The position numbers and the translations under genes are program-made. 64,000 nt of DNA from M3007 sp046160625 (GTDB taxonomy: Bacteria; Bacteroidota; Bacteroidia; Chitinophagales; Saprospiraceae). Location: positions 1 to 64,000 of the forward strand of contig JBJXGZ010000023.1 of the NCBI GenBank assembly GCA_046160625.1, read 5' to 3'. Shown in pieces: positions 25,082-34,760 of this stretch. Within the stretch, counting starts at the first letter, position 1. The number at the start of each line of letters is the position of its first letter. The notes beneath the pieces were generated by a model that was not told where the DNA came from, ran no database searches, and was given only the letters and a program-made list of their open reading frames with translations.

Positions 25082-25786
25082 ATGACAAACAACTTCCGCT
25101 GCCTACTCGTAGATGACGAGCATCTTGCCCTTGCCCTGCTCGAAAAGTTCGTGGCGGACACGCCCGGCCTCGAAGTTGTTGCCGCCTGCAAAAGCCCCGT
25201 TCGCGCCATCGAACTGCTTCAAAGCGAGCCGATTGACCTGCTTTTTCTGGATATTCAGATGCCCATTTTGAGTGGTTTGAATCTGCTGAAATCCGTGTCG
25301 CGCAAACCAGTCACCATTTTTACTACCGCTTATCCACAACACGCCATTGATGCATTCGACCTCGATGCGGTGGATTATCTGCTGAAGCCATTCTCTTTCG
25401 AGCGATTCAGTCATGCCGTAGAAAAAGCTTTTGTCCTGCTTCGGCAGCGTGCCGACAATGCCGCTTCCAAACCCGACGGTTACCTCACCGTAAAAGCCGA
25501 CAGGCAGTGGGTCAAAATCCCCATTGCAGACATTCGTTACATCGAAGGATGGAAGGAATATGTCAAGATTTTTGTTGAAAACGAGAAGGTTGTGACGCTC
25601 GAAAGCCTGAACAACCTGGAAGCCACTTTACCTGCCGAGCATTTTTTGCGGGTACACAAATCCTTTATTGTGGCAAAAAACCGGGTGCAAAAAATGGATG
25701 GGGAGGCGCTGATTTTGATAGGTAATGCGCGTATTCCGGTGGCGCGGGCGAGGAAGAAGGAAGTGGTGGATGTTTTGTTCAAATAG
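25082..25786 (+). CDS. LytTR-family response regulator
   Basis: A 234-residue regulator. The receiver domain (1-125) has acidic residues DDE near position 11, phospho-acceptor Asp 57 in LLFLDIQMP and Lys in LLKPFSF. The LytTR DNA-binding domain (about 135-234) has KIPIADIRYIEGWKEYVKI and FLRVHKSFIVAKN. It forms a two-component pair with the kinase just upstream. The neighbouring MacB-type permease is a plausible target (inference). Confidence 0.92.
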   Translation: MTNNFRCLLVDDEHLALALLEKFVADTPGLEVVAACKSPVRAIELLQSEPIDLLFLDIQMPILSGLNLLKSVSRKPVTIFTTAYPQHAIDAFDLDAVDYLLKPFSFERFSHAVEKAFVLLRQRADNAASKPDGYLTVKADRQWVKIPIADIRYIEGWKEYVKIFVENEKVVTLESLNNLEATLPAEHFLRVHKSFIVAKNRVQKMDGEALILIGNARIPVARARKKEVVDVLFK

Positions 25787-25820
25787 GGGAATCGTGAGAA
25801 TCATGGGTAAGCACTGACTT

Positions 25821-26190
25821 TTAGGTGTGGATAAGCTCGACAGTACAAGGGTTGGTATTCACAAAAAGCCGACCTGCCTTTGTAGAAAAAACGCAACGCG
25901 TGACAAGCGGAATCAGCAAATCAATCAGGATTTCATTAGGAGACAAATTGCTTGCTCAATTCCTGGAGGAGTTGGCAGACTTTGCGGTGTCCATTGAAAA
26001 ATCGCGGTACGTCCTCCACCTGGAAAAAGACTTCGATGGCATGAACAGCGAACCACCCTCCGCCCGCTCCGGCAAAGCTGCTCGGTTGATTTGCAGGGTA
26101 CTTTGCGTCGAGAGCCGCCCCAATCGCTTCCTCCAGACGCGCTTCGTCGTGGGCCAGAGCAGGGCTTACAGATCAAAAGGGGGCAATCAT
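25821..26190 (-). pseudogene. Decayed chimeric gene remnant
   Basis: The 444-base gap after the regulator gene holds protein-like sequence on the minus strand, broken by one in-frame stop and at least one frameshift. From ATG at 26190: MIAPF, stop, then SVSPALAHDEARLEEAIGA and on to VFFQVEDVPRFFNG. After a shift it continues as LSPNEILIDLLIPLVTR and ends at 25821. Bases 26069-26165 also match 31098-31194 (inside the large outer-membrane gene), nearly identically over about 60 bases but with a 1-base indel. No parent family is recognised for the rest. Confidence 0.5.
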
Positions 26191-26230
26191 CGAGACAGCC
26201 AAAATTTCTGTCTTACACTGAATCTTCGAC

Positions 26231-29200
26231 TCAATCAATAAGCATAATAATTTTATCCGTTGCCTGGCCCTCAATCCATATCCGCGTTAAATATATTCCT
26301 GTAGGAGATTCTGTTAAATCAATCGTTATCCCATCGTTGAAGGCATTAAAAGTATCCGAATAAATCTGTTCACCGATGGAATTAAAAATCTCAACCAAAA
26401 CATTCGTTTTTAGGGTTAATTGGTTCAATAACTGCACCGTAAATATCCCTGAAGATGGATTTGGAAATAGGGTTAAATCTCTGGAATTTATATTCACTGA
26501 AGGAATAGCTGAAGTAAAACAAGGAATCACAAACTCCTTTCCGGGAGATCCTTCCGGGCAGCCATCTTCCCAATTATTACCATCGCATAGATTTCCATTT
26601 TCATCAATTATTTCGAGTGTAAATCCGTTTCCATTAGCGCCTTGCGGCCAAGGTGATGCCTGATCATATACCATGGATTGATACAACCTACCGGAACTAT
26701 TAAATAAGCGTATGGCTTCTCCAGCATTATTTAAGTCAAAACCTAATGGGCCGTTATAATTATTTACCAAGGGAAAGCGATTGCTGAAAAGGGCTGTATC
26801 AGCGACCAATACGATGCGTCCCAATCCTGGAAGTACGGTATTCAGCGGGATATCGAAGTTGTGATTATCGTCACTATCGCGAAATTTCCACCCCGAAATA
26901 TCCACAGGTGAATCAGAGACATTTAATAATTCCACCCAATCTCCAGCATCAGTGGTAATAGCCGATTGGTAATTTATTTCACTGAAGATAATTTGTTCAG
27001 CACAAGGCATAAATGATCTGCCTGGCGAACCACCCACACAGCCAGCAAACCAACTTGAATACAACGCTGGATTCAAAGTATCATTAAGGAGTTCGAGGGT
27101 TCGTCCATAGCCATCCGCAGCAATAGGCCAAGGCGATGAATCCCAATAACGCATGCTCACAACAGGTAAATTGTTGTGATCTAATAAAGTTAAAGCCTCG
27201 CCTGAATTGCTGAATCCGAAGCCTATAGGCCCATAGGCAGCCACCAATGGAAATTGTGTGTGAAATAGTGTTGTGTCTTCTGCTAATAAAAGGTATGCTC
27301 CTGGCTGTAGGATAGTGCCCGTGGGGAAAATATAATTATTGGAAATAGTGCTATCCGTAAACCTCCAATGAGATAGATTCAGCGATGCATTTCCGTAATT
27401 GTGGAACTCAATCCAGTCGCCTGAGTTGCGGGTGTTGTCGGGATTGTAGTTTACTTCCGAAATAGCAATTTCCCCAAAAACATCAGTTGTGTTAAAAACT
27501 GCCTTAAATAAAGTGCTTGAGCTAATATTCAGATTAATAGAAATATTCGTATCAATGCTGCTCAGCATTGCATTGGTATCCCAATACGCAAACTCGAAAC
27601 CAGGATTGGGGATAGCCGTAATTTCAACCGGATTTCCATCAAAATATACGCCTGTCCAGGGCAATGATTGAGGAATGATGGTGCTAATTTTAATTTTTCC
27701 AGCACCTGCTGGAAAAACATCCAGCGTAACCTCCACTTGCGAGCTGAGTGAAAACTTATCTTGAATATGATTTCTTACCAGTTCGGTTCTGACAGCTAGT
27801 TCGGATAAGAATACTTGGTGATTGTCCACAAAAAAATCCATTTGACCACTAATGTTGTTTGGATCACCCCAGCGTAAATATTCCTTAGGCATTTCAATCG
27901 CCGTTTCATTAAACATTTTGTTTGCCACTCCCGAAAGCCTGGAAAATTGATAGGAAGTATTCATTAAATCGGCATAACGATTAATGAAATAATTTTTAAA
28001 ACGAGGGTTTTGAACTCCCTTTAAAAAGATATTGATAAATGGATTAGCAGGGTCAGCGCCTAAAACATAATTAATGTGGTTATCGTAAGCGGATGAAAAC
28101 CCAAATGGATTCATGCCTCCCTCTAAATCAATCAAACAAAAACGCCAGCGAAAATCGCTTGTATTCGAACGATAAATTTTAATGTTATTTTGGGGCCAAT
28201 CAACATTCCCCGACCAGGTTTCTGCAATGATATAGTCATTGTAATATTTCATATCAAAATATTGATCGGCATCGTCCCAGAAACTGCTATCAACGGGGTT
28301 CAAATTATTAAAGGCATTATAATCGGTGAAAAAATTATCAAGAGAACCTTCCAGCGCCCGCAGGGCACTTCCTTTCCAATAGCTCAGCGATAATATGTCC
28401 AGTGAATCGGGGTCTGCAGCTTCTAATTCTTCGAAGTATTCTGCATCAAATTTCTCTCGCAATTCATACAAGCCAAAATAAACGCCATTAATATAAACGG
28501 TTATAGGTCGCCAGGCCGAATAGTAATTATTGGTCTCGGCAGCCATTCCTTCTAAATGAGCAGCATCTTTGTACGGAAGAGTTAAGTAATAATTACTTCC
28601 ATTGCGCAAATAGATGTTGCTGAATTTAGTGCGTGATGACCGATTGGGAATCAATGGATAATTAATAGGGCCGTCGCCTAAAACGGGATCGCCAAGCTCA
28701 ACCCTAAAAGAATGTTGTGGATGGGAGCGACTTCCTCCAGCCCCACCATCAATTTGAATACCAGCATTTTGAGAAAAAATTAATTGTTGAGCAGTATCAA
28801 AATACTCCACATAAGCTGCCTTTTCCCAATCAAATTGCCAATTCTCAAAGATACCCGTCGGGCCGAATAAATTTTGTTGCGCTGTAACAACGGAAAGCAC
28901 CGGGGTGGCATGATTAATTCCCAATAAATAGCTTGCAACAGCAGCTTTGCTAGGCAATACAGTTGTAGAAAAAGCTTTGGTTTTAAGCACACTCGAATAA
29001 AAAATCTGAATTGGATTTCCGGAATAAAGCGTAGAATTTGAGTCAGGGTCGTCACCATTCAAAGTATATCTAATTTCGCTTCCGCTTCCGTTTGGATTTG
29101 AAATGCTGACAAAGAATGAAGTATTGTATAGCCCTGACGGTACAGTAATTTCGGGAGGCAATAGGTATGAATAAAATGGTGGAGCTAAATTATTCGTACT

Positions 29201-30220
29201 GGAAGGCGAAGCATCAAGAAATAAAGAAACATTAATCGAGGCATCCGGCGATAAACCTACACTATGATCAAGTTGTTCGCAACTAACAAGCAGGGAGCTC
29301 AATACTTGTTGCGCTGGAGAATATAAATAAATGGTTTCTCCAGCTGTTGCAATCTTAAAGTTTGTATGTAAATATTTGTTTGGATTTACTGGTTCAAAGC
29401 TCGCACTTACAGCGTCGTAAGAAACCAACCTCATTGCGCAATCGATATAATCATAAAAGGTATTTGGGTCTGTGGACACAACATCCAAAGCAAAGCTATC
29501 AATATTACCTGCTGTTAATCCTGCTGCAATAAGCTCAGCTGCAGGTATTATCATTTGATTTCTAGCTGACCAATACCAGTTTCCATAGGGTGCGGGATAG
29601 TCATAAGGCGAGTTTTGTACCATGCTGTCGCCAATGACTACATCATTTAATCTGATGTTTGGCCTCAAAGCAGCACGATTTCCATAGGACGCTACGCAGA
29701 CATAGGGACTACCGTCCACACCCGCAAAAATTGTGGAGTTATAAGGCGTTTTACTTTGATTAAAAACAGAGTTAGTTGTATAGCCTATTGAGCTGTAAGA
29801 ACAAGTGTTAATCAATAAGGATGAAATGCCGTCCCAATAAAATGGTGTCGATAAAGCATGATTATTCCAACCAACAAAAGGATTGTAATTTATTGCACTA
29901 AAAACATTAATAAATCCGGAAATAGGCTTTCTGTCCTTGCCGCTACAAAAAATGGTTTGGTATTCTCCCGGGTGTAGAGCAACATTTGGGAAAGCCCATT
30001 TGCCAGGATTGGCAGGGTCATCACTCAAGGTGTAATCCAGGAGCTGAACCGTATCCGTTCCAGCATTGTATAGTTCAATCCAATCAGGGAATTCGCCATC
30101 CTCATCAGAAAAGGATGAATAATTTTTGTTTGAGCCTTCATTGATGAAAATCTGGCCAATAGCCACCTGATGCGAACAAAAAATTAATAAAAAGCCCAGT
30201 GTAATGCGCGAAAACCTCAT
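26231..30220 (-). CDS. CotH-kinase / lamin-tail-domain protein exported by T9SS
   Basis: A 1329-residue secreted protein with a signal peptide ending in VAIGQ. In order: a lamin-tail domain (about 25-100, FPDWIELYNAGTDTVQLLDYTL), chitobiase-like/CotH-associated repeats (about 375-430, EIRYTLNGDDPDSNSTLY), and a CotH kinase-like domain (about 470-800, YINGVYFGLYELREKFD and RWRFCLIDLEGGMNPF). Two more lamin-tail domains follow (SGDWIEFHNYGNASLNLSHW; AGDWVELLNVSDSPVDISGW). It ends with a T9SS type A sorting domain (LTLFPNPSSGIFTVQL). CotH domains phosphorylate proteins in Bacillus spores; the role here is unproven. The gene is more AT-rich than its neighbours. Confidence 0.88.
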   Translation of the reverse strand: MRFSRITLGFLLIFCSHQVAIGQIFINEGSNKNYSSFSDEDGEFPDWIELYNAGTDTVQLLDYTLSDDPANPGKWAFPNVALHPGEYQTIFCSGKDRKPISGFINVFSAINYNPFVGWNNHALSTPFYWDGISSLLINTCSYSSIGYTTNSVFNQSKTPYNSTIFAGVDGSPYVCVASYGNRAALRPNIRLNDVVIGDSMVQNSPYDYPAPYGNWYWSARNQMIIPAAELIAAGLTAGNIDSFALDVVSTDPNTFYDYIDCAMRLVSYDAVSASFEPVNPNKYLHTNFKIATAGETIYLYSPAQQVLSSLLVSCEQLDHSVGLSPDASINVSLFLDASPSSTNNLAPPFYSYLLPPEITVPSGLYNTSFFVSISNPNGSGSEIRYTLNGDDPDSNSTLYSGNPIQIFYSSVLKTKAFSTTVLPSKAAVASYLLGINHATPVLSVVTAQQNLFGPTGIFENWQFDWEKAAYVEYFDTAQQLIFSQNAGIQIDGGAGGSRSHPQHSFRVELGDPVLGDGPINYPLIPNRSSRTKFSNIYLRNGSNYYLTLPYKDAAHLEGMAAETNNYYSAWRPITVYINGVYFGLYELREKFDAEYFEELEAADPDSLDILSLSYWKGSALRALEGSLDNFFTDYNAFNNLNPVDSSFWDDADQYFDMKYYNDYIIAETWSGNVDWPQNNIKIYRSNTSDFRWRFCLIDLEGGMNPFGFSSAYDNHINYVLGADPANPFINIFLKGVQNPRFKNYFINRYADLMNTSYQFSRLSGVANKMFNETAIEMPKEYLRWGDPNNISGQMDFFVDNHQVFLSELAVRTELVRNHIQDKFSLSSQVEVTLDVFPAGAGKIKISTIIPQSLPWTGVYFDGNPVEITAIPNPGFEFAYWDTNAMLSSIDTNISINLNISSSTLFKAVFNTTDVFGEIAISEVNYNPDNTRNSGDWIEFHNYGNASLNLSHWRFTDSTISNNYIFPTGTILQPGAYLLLAEDTTLFHTQFPLVAAYGPIGFGFSNSGEALTLLDHNNLPVVSMRYWDSSPWPIAADGYGRTLELLNDTLNPALYSSWFAGCVGGSPGRSFMPCAEQIIFSEINYQSAITTDAGDWVELLNVSDSPVDISGWKFRDSDDNHNFDIPLNTVLPGLGRIVLVADTALFSNRFPLVNNYNGPLGFDLNNAGEAIRLFNSSGRLYQSMVYDQASPWPQGANGNGFTLEIIDENGNLCDGNNWEDGCPEGSPGKEFVIPCFTSAIPSVNINSRDLTLFPNPSSGIFTVQLLNQLTLKTNVLVEIFNSIGEQIYSDTFNAFNDGITIDLTESPTGIYLTRIWIEGQATDKIIMLID

Positions 30221-30236
30221 GAAATAGCGGGATTAA

Positions 30237-30281
30237 CGAGCGTGTTCAAAAAGGTGGGGCACACCTTTTCGAACACGCTCG
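30237..30281. terminator. Large hairpin between two minus-strand giants
   Basis: The arms (30237-30247 with 30271-30281) form an 11-pair GC-rich base. A one-base mismatch and an inner AAAAGGTG/CACCTTTT stem follow. It lies after the stop of the 30370-34182 gene and just before the CotH gene. It probably ends the upstream transcript, or is a REP-like palindrome. Confidence 0.6.
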
Positions 30282-30369
30282 AATTAATTGACTTGTGAAT
30301 TTAAAGCACAAGAGTATTGAGTTTGAAGGACTGTTCAGAGATTAATTATGCCCTTTTAAGACTAATCTC

Positions 30370-33300
30370 CTAAAACACCGCCCTAACCTGTGCCCTCGCC
30401 ACGTGCACCACCCGGTTCTCCCCCGTCTTTCTTCCCTCATAATTCAGGCTCAATTGCATAGCCTTTGATAACTGCCGGTCCAGCGTCAAATTCCAAAGAA
30501 AGTTCTTGCCATCCTGCAAACCCTCCAGCATCGCAAACGCTACAGCGGAATTGGGCGATCCCGTGTATCGCACATCCGCAAAAGTGCCTTTCAAACGGAG
30601 TGATGTGGCGGCCTTAAAACCTTGCGCGTTGGCTTTGGAAGTCGGGTTCCAGGTCAATTCCGCAGTCCAGTTTGTTTGCTCGGCGCGTTCGGCGGCGGGG
30701 AGTGTGTTTCGGCTGGTTTCCCATTTCATGTTTGCCACGATGCGGAAACCACGGGTAGGCAACCAGGTCATTTTGGGGCCTAATTCCCAACCTTCAAGAT
30801 TGTAGTTTCTTGAAACAAATGCCTGATTTTCACTGCTTTTCAGCGAATTTGCAAAATCTGCCTCCGCACTCCACCGGCGACTGAGGTTCGCGCGAAGGTG
30901 CAATGCGTAGTCCTTTGCACGGCGTTGTTCAAAGCCCGTACTCAGCGCCAGTTGGCTGCGGTTGTCGCCCGCCGAGATCGAAGCGTCCCAGGCTGGTTGA
31001 GCACGGTTGAGAAACAAAATATTCCGTACCGCCATACTCAAAGTGGCCAGCGCAGTATCGGCCACGTTTGATTGAAACGGATCCCAGGCGCGTACCCCGC
31101 CAGCCCCGGCAAAGCTGCGTCGGTTGATTTGCAGGGTACTTTGCGTCGAAAGCCGCCCCAGTCTTTTACGCCAGCCGCGTTTCGCCGTGGTCCAGAGCAG
31201 GCGTGGTTCGAGCCGCAAGGTCTGGTTGAGCACCACGTTGTTGGTGCGCACATAATCGGGCGTAGTGACTGCCACACGCACATAGTTCGCCTGATCCTGG
31301 AACACGGCGATTTCCATCTCGTCCACCTGCAAAATGCTGTCCTGGTTGCGGTCCACCCAGGTAAAATTTCCTTGTCCGGGGTTCACTGCGAGGTAATTGA
31401 ACTCAATGCGCGGGCTTTGGCCAGACCCTAGTTCGTAACCCGTTGTAAAACCCAGTGCATTTTTCCAGGCTGAAAGACTGTAATCTGCCCTGCCGAGATA
31501 CGTGTTTTGAGGCTCTTCCCTGGTTAGTTCTGGGGCGAGGATGCGGAGACGGCGGAGGGTGAGCACCCAAGTGAGTTGGTGATTTGTTGATTTGGGGAGT
31601 TGGGGATTTGAGTTATTCCAGGAACCGTTCAAATTGAACTCCCGCGCCTCCGTGTTTTGCTGGAAAAAATTGCCCAAAGGCGCGTAATCGTTGCGCTGTG
31701 AAAGGTGCCCCCCGAATTGCCAGGGGCCTTGATTTTCAGGTGTTTTAAAGTAAAAACGAAGCAAATCGTACCAGAAACTGGTGGCTGAAAGTGTGTCGAC
31801 CTGGGCCGACCGGCGGGCGTTTTTTTCACGTTCTCCGTAAAGGCCGATCTTGAGCAATGGCCGTTGCGAGACACTGTCATTTTTTGCAAAAAATGTCTTG
31901 GAAAGATCCGCCTTGGGACGCGAAAAACGGGTGCTTTCGGCTTGCCCATCCGTTTGCAAAAGGTTGACTTCGCCCAAAAAATTCCAGCCTTTTACTCGCC
32001 GAAGCCTTCCTGCCCGCCCAGTCTCGGCAGGCGGGGGCGAAGGAGGGTCATGAACGTTCCAACTGACAGAATGCCGAGCTCCGTCGTAAAAACCTTCCCG
32101 TATAAATGCGCCAAATTCGTAACGCACTTCTCCCAACTTCTTCTTTTCCAGGGAAATACCCGCTTTTGCCAAATGCTCCGCCGTGGTATCCTGACTCGTT
32201 CCGATATTCCAATCGCGCACAAACTCTGCCGCACGATAAGGGTTGAGCGGACGGAAATCACGTGCGGCGAATTCGTAATTGGCGAAGAGGGTACCACGTA
32301 TCGAACTTCCCGAAAGTTCCAACCCTTCAGGATGTTTTTTGCCAAACCCAAACCCCTGTCGCCAGCCCAGCACCGTTGCCATACCTACATTATCCGCATT
32401 TCCCAGCGGCGAAAAACGGTTGAGATCGCGGCTGCTCAATGCAATTTCTGCTTGTAATTTGGAGTTTTTAAATGGTTGAAAATCACCACCTAAAGCATAC
32501 AATTGCCGTGTTTCCGGAGCGACAAGGCGTATAATAGGCTCAAAATTGCCTGTCGGCGCACAAGTAACGGGATCGGGCGGACTCCAGCGAAACACGCGCC
32601 CATTGGCCGCCGTATTTGCCAGCACATAATTGCCCTGCCCAACAGCCACCTCCGTGAAACGGGCGGCGTAGCGGGCAGAATCGGGATTTATGCTGTAATT
32701 CAGAATTTGTCGTAGCTGACCACACAACACAGTGTCCGTCAAGCTGTACAGCACCCGCGCCGCATCAAAAGCCTCCAGGGTATCAATACCTGGTGCGTAA
32801 GCATTTTGTAAGTCATCGCCCACTTGAGCGAGGCGGCTGCGCTCCGCAGGGGAGAGTTCCTGCGCACCACCGTTGTTGCGACTGTCCTGCTCGGAATAAA
32901 GGTTGAAAAAGACTTTGGCGCGAGGCATTTGCCAACTGGCATTGGCTGCTATGGTGGAGCGGAGGTAAGTCTGCACAGCGTATTCAAATTCGACAATGAT
33001 GCGGATGTCTTTCGTGATGAGTCGCCGTGGAGTGAAGGTTAGTTCGCCCAAATTATAGTCCACCGTGTAATCGTCTTCCTGTCCACGACGCAATAATTGA
33101 CCATCGGCAAAAACCTTTTCAGTTCCGGCCAGCACAATGATAAAACGTTCACCCTCAGCACCCTGTAAACGATAAGGCCCCTGGTTGCCTTCCTGACCCT
33201 GGATGATTTGGCGGGCGAATTTGCCTCTGGTAATGGCGGCGGCAGCGCGGAGGGTGATTGGGATATTGGGATATTGAGATATTTTTACTCGCCGAAGCTT

Positions 33301-34182
33301 TGGCGTAGGTGAGGGGATATTGGGTGAAGATTGGTTTGAGGGCTTGGAAGTTTTGGAGATTGGGGTTTTCAACTTGAGGCCTTCAACGGTTACCATGGCC
33401 CCTTGCAGTCTTTTGAAATAATTGGAAAAATAGCCATCGGGACGTGTGAGGTCAAAATCGCCTGCTGTGAGCGTAGCGTTTTTTCGTTTCAACTGGATAA
33501 AAATACGGTCGAATTCCTGAAGCTGACGGGTAGTGCCGTCTGGCTGAAGCGGGATCGTATTGTCGGAAAGGGCGGCGGTCAGTTCGAGATCATTGCCAAG
33601 TTTTCCGTTGAGTTGGAGGTTGAGGTTGGAGTTGAAAACAAGGTTTTGACTGTTACCGAAAGATAGACCCCGTGTGTAGGCACCGGACGACGATAGGCCG
33701 CTTTGTTCCCAAAGTGGCTTCGTAGGTTGATAGGGTTCGTAATCAAATTCGATGGCATCAGCATTTATGCGACGACGTATGGCGAGGGTATCGAGCCGAC
33801 TGGTTCTTGCGCCAAGATTGAAGGGCAGTACCCGGTATCGTACCAGGATTTTTGAACAATCAGGGTAGGCCAGGCGCAGAGCAGCGGTATCGGTACGGAG
33901 CGAATTATGCTCCAAAGCAAAAAAACGCGGCTCGATCTTTTGCCCCGAAAAAGCATCCGTGATAGAAATGAAAGGTGCGGCAACAGTAAGAGAATCAAGG
34001 ATTTGTAACGGAATCTGAGCATCCAACACTCGTTCGCGGAGGCTGGAGTATTGGGCGGTTGCGAGAAGCGGAAGGAACATAAGCAGCGCCAACTTCCCGA
34101 AAGTGCTGAACTTTCGGAAAGTGCTCTGTAGCAAAGACAGATTCTTCCAAACTGGCAAAAAGTTATCCAAATCAATGGGCAA
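30370..34182 (-). CDS. Large outer-membrane beta-barrel-type protein, function unknown
   Basis: About 1270 residues. A hydrophobic signal (LALLMFLPLLATAQ, cleavage near residue 44) precedes a beta-rich protein with many alternating aromatic segments and a final strand ending in VRAVF. Early motifs (GLSFGNSQNLVFNSNLNLQL, LELTAALSDNTIPLQPDG, LTAGDFDLTRPDGYFSNY) recall SprA-like T9SS translocon repeats, but the protein is about half of SprA length and I would not call it SprA. The 34182 start is a TTG, and an ATG at 34080 gives too short a signal, so the start is uncertain. Two repeat insertions (31990-32047 and 33255-33322) lie in frame. Confidence 0.7.
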   Translation of the reverse strand: MPIDLDNFLPVWKNLSLLQSTFRKFSTFGKLALLMFLPLLATAQYSSLRERVLDAQIPLQILDSLTVAAPFISITDAFSGQKIEPRFFALEHNSLRTDTAALRLAYPDCSKILVRYRVLPFNLGARTSRLDTLAIRRRINADAIEFDYEPYQPTKPLWEQSGLSSSGAYTRGLSFGNSQNLVFNSNLNLQLNGKLGNDLELTAALSDNTIPLQPDGTTRQLQEFDRIFIQLKRKNATLTAGDFDLTRPDGYFSNYFKRLQGAMVTVEGLKLKTPISKTSKPSNQSSPNIPSPTPKLRRVKISQYPNIPITLRAAAAITRGKFARQIIQGQEGNQGPYRLQGAEGERFIIVLAGTEKVFADGQLLRRGQEDDYTVDYNLGELTFTPRRLITKDIRIIVEFEYAVQTYLRSTIAANASWQMPRAKVFFNLYSEQDSRNNGGAQELSPAERSRLAQVGDDLQNAYAPGIDTLEAFDAARVLYSLTDTVLCGQLRQILNYSINPDSARYAARFTEVAVGQGNYVLANTAANGRVFRWSPPDPVTCAPTGNFEPIIRLVAPETRQLYALGGDFQPFKNSKLQAEIALSSRDLNRFSPLGNADNVGMATVLGWRQGFGFGKKHPEGLELSGSSIRGTLFANYEFAARDFRPLNPYRAAEFVRDWNIGTSQDTTAEHLAKAGISLEKKKLGEVRYEFGAFIREGFYDGARHSVSWNVHDPPSPPPAETGRAGRLRRVKGWNFLGEVNLLQTDGQAESTRFSRPKADLSKTFFAKNDSVSQRPLLKIGLYGEREKNARRSAQVDTLSATSFWYDLLRFYFKTPENQGPWQFGGHLSQRNDYAPLGNFFQQNTEAREFNLNGSWNNSNPQLPKSTNHQLTWVLTLRRLRILAPELTREEPQNTYLGRADYSLSAWKNALGFTTGYELGSGQSPRIEFNYLAVNPGQGNFTWVDRNQDSILQVDEMEIAVFQDQANYVRVAVTTPDYVRTNNVVLNQTLRLEPRLLWTTAKRGWRKRLGRLSTQSTLQINRRSFAGAGGVRAWDPFQSNVADTALATLSMAVRNILFLNRAQPAWDASISAGDNRSQLALSTGFEQRRAKDYALHLRANLSRRWSAEADFANSLKSSENQAFVSRNYNLEGWELGPKMTWLPTRGFRIVANMKWETSRNTLPAAERAEQTNWTAELTWNPTSKANAQGFKAATSLRLKGTFADVRYTGSPNSAVAFAMLEGLQDGKNFLWNLTLDRQLSKAMQLSLNYEGRKTGENRVVHVARAQVRAVF
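31990..32047. repeat. Palindromic repeat inside the 1270-residue gene (copy 1)
   Basis: Begins with TTTTACTCGCCGAAGC, identical to 33282-33297, then a palindromic part (CCTGCC...GGCAGG). It encodes the proline/glycine/arginine-rich stretch SPPPAETGRAGRLRRVK, a likely loop insertion. Confidence 0.65.
33255..33322. repeat. Repeat inside the 1270-residue gene (copy 2)
   Basis: Contains GATATTGGGATATTGAGATA plus the 16-base word TTTTACTCGCCGAAGC shared with 31990-32005 and its near palindrome (GCCGAAGCTTTGGC). It encodes PTPKLRRVKISQYPNIPI. Similar GATATT words occur in the gap near 4810-4845. Confidence 0.65.
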
Positions 34183-34249
34183 GGTAACGCCGAGGCAGGG
34201 ACGTGTTGCAAACCCTTAGCGTTGCCTGTCAACATTCTCGACATGCTTG

Positions 34250-34280
34250 CGTTTACGAAACCATCAAGGTTTCGTAAACG
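34250..34280. repeat. 13-base inverted repeat upstream of QueD-like gene
   Basis: CGTTTACGAAACC and its exact complement are separated by ATCAA, ending 20 bases before the ATG at 34301, between divergent genes. It could be an operator, a 5'-UTR hairpin or a REP-like palindrome; no T-run follows. Confidence 0.6.
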
Positions 34281-34300
34281 TATTTCTATTCTTCTTGCTT

Positions 34301-34705
34301 ATGAAAGTATCCGTCACACGTCGCGCTCATTTCAACGCTGCCCACCGTTTACACAATCCTGCCTGGACTGACGAGAAAAACCGCGAAGTGTTCGGACTTT
34401 GCAACAATCCCAACTTTCATGGGCACAACTATGAAATGGAAGTACGGGTAACGGGCGAAATAGATCCCGAAACAGGCATGGTGGTGGATTTGGCCTGGCT
34501 TGCGCTGCTCATCAAACACGAGATAGAGGCCCGTTTTGACCACAAAAACTTAAACCTTGATGTCGAAGAGTTCCGCAATTTGATCCCTTCTGCTGAAAAT
34601 ATTTGCCTCACTATCTGGCGTATTCTGCGGGGGCATTTGCCTGAAAAATTCGATTTGCACGTGCGGCTTTATGAAACGCCAAGGAATTTTGTAGAAGTAG
34701 GTTGA
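34301..34705 (+). CDS. 6-pyruvoyl-tetrahydropterin synthase / 6-carboxytetrahydropterin synthase family
   Basis: A 134-residue enzyme of the QueD/PTPS family, acting on 7,8-dihydroneopterin triphosphate in queuosine or pterin synthesis. Zinc-binding histidines are in AHFNAAHRLH and HGHNYEMEV, and the catalytic Cys is in GLCNNPNFHGH. The Glu/Asp pair for substrate binding is in the C-terminal half (SAENICLTIW, VRLYETPRNFVEV). The frame is open to 34247, but the internal ATG at 34301 matches the family N-terminus (MKVSVTRRAHFNAAH). No other queuosine genes are close. Confidence 0.9.
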   Translation: MKVSVTRRAHFNAAHRLHNPAWTDEKNREVFGLCNNPNFHGHNYEMEVRVTGEIDPETGMVVDLAWLALLIKHEIEARFDHKNLNLDVEEFRNLIPSAENICLTIWRILRGHLPEKFDLHVRLYETPRNFVEVG

Positions 34706-34760
34706 GGTGATTAAATGGCGGTGTTGCATTAAAAATACTGATAAGCACCTTAGGCGACTG

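Noticed and set aside
31038..31283. Minus-strand frame similar to the one at 25925-26176, as if a small conserved protein
   Set aside because: The protein similarity is an out-of-frame consequence of the DNA match; at 31 kb the true frame is the large outer-membrane protein.
30370..34182. Calling this gene SprA (T9SS translocon)
   Set aside because: Some N-terminal segments recall SprA repeats, but the length is about half and I cannot confirm homology without a search.
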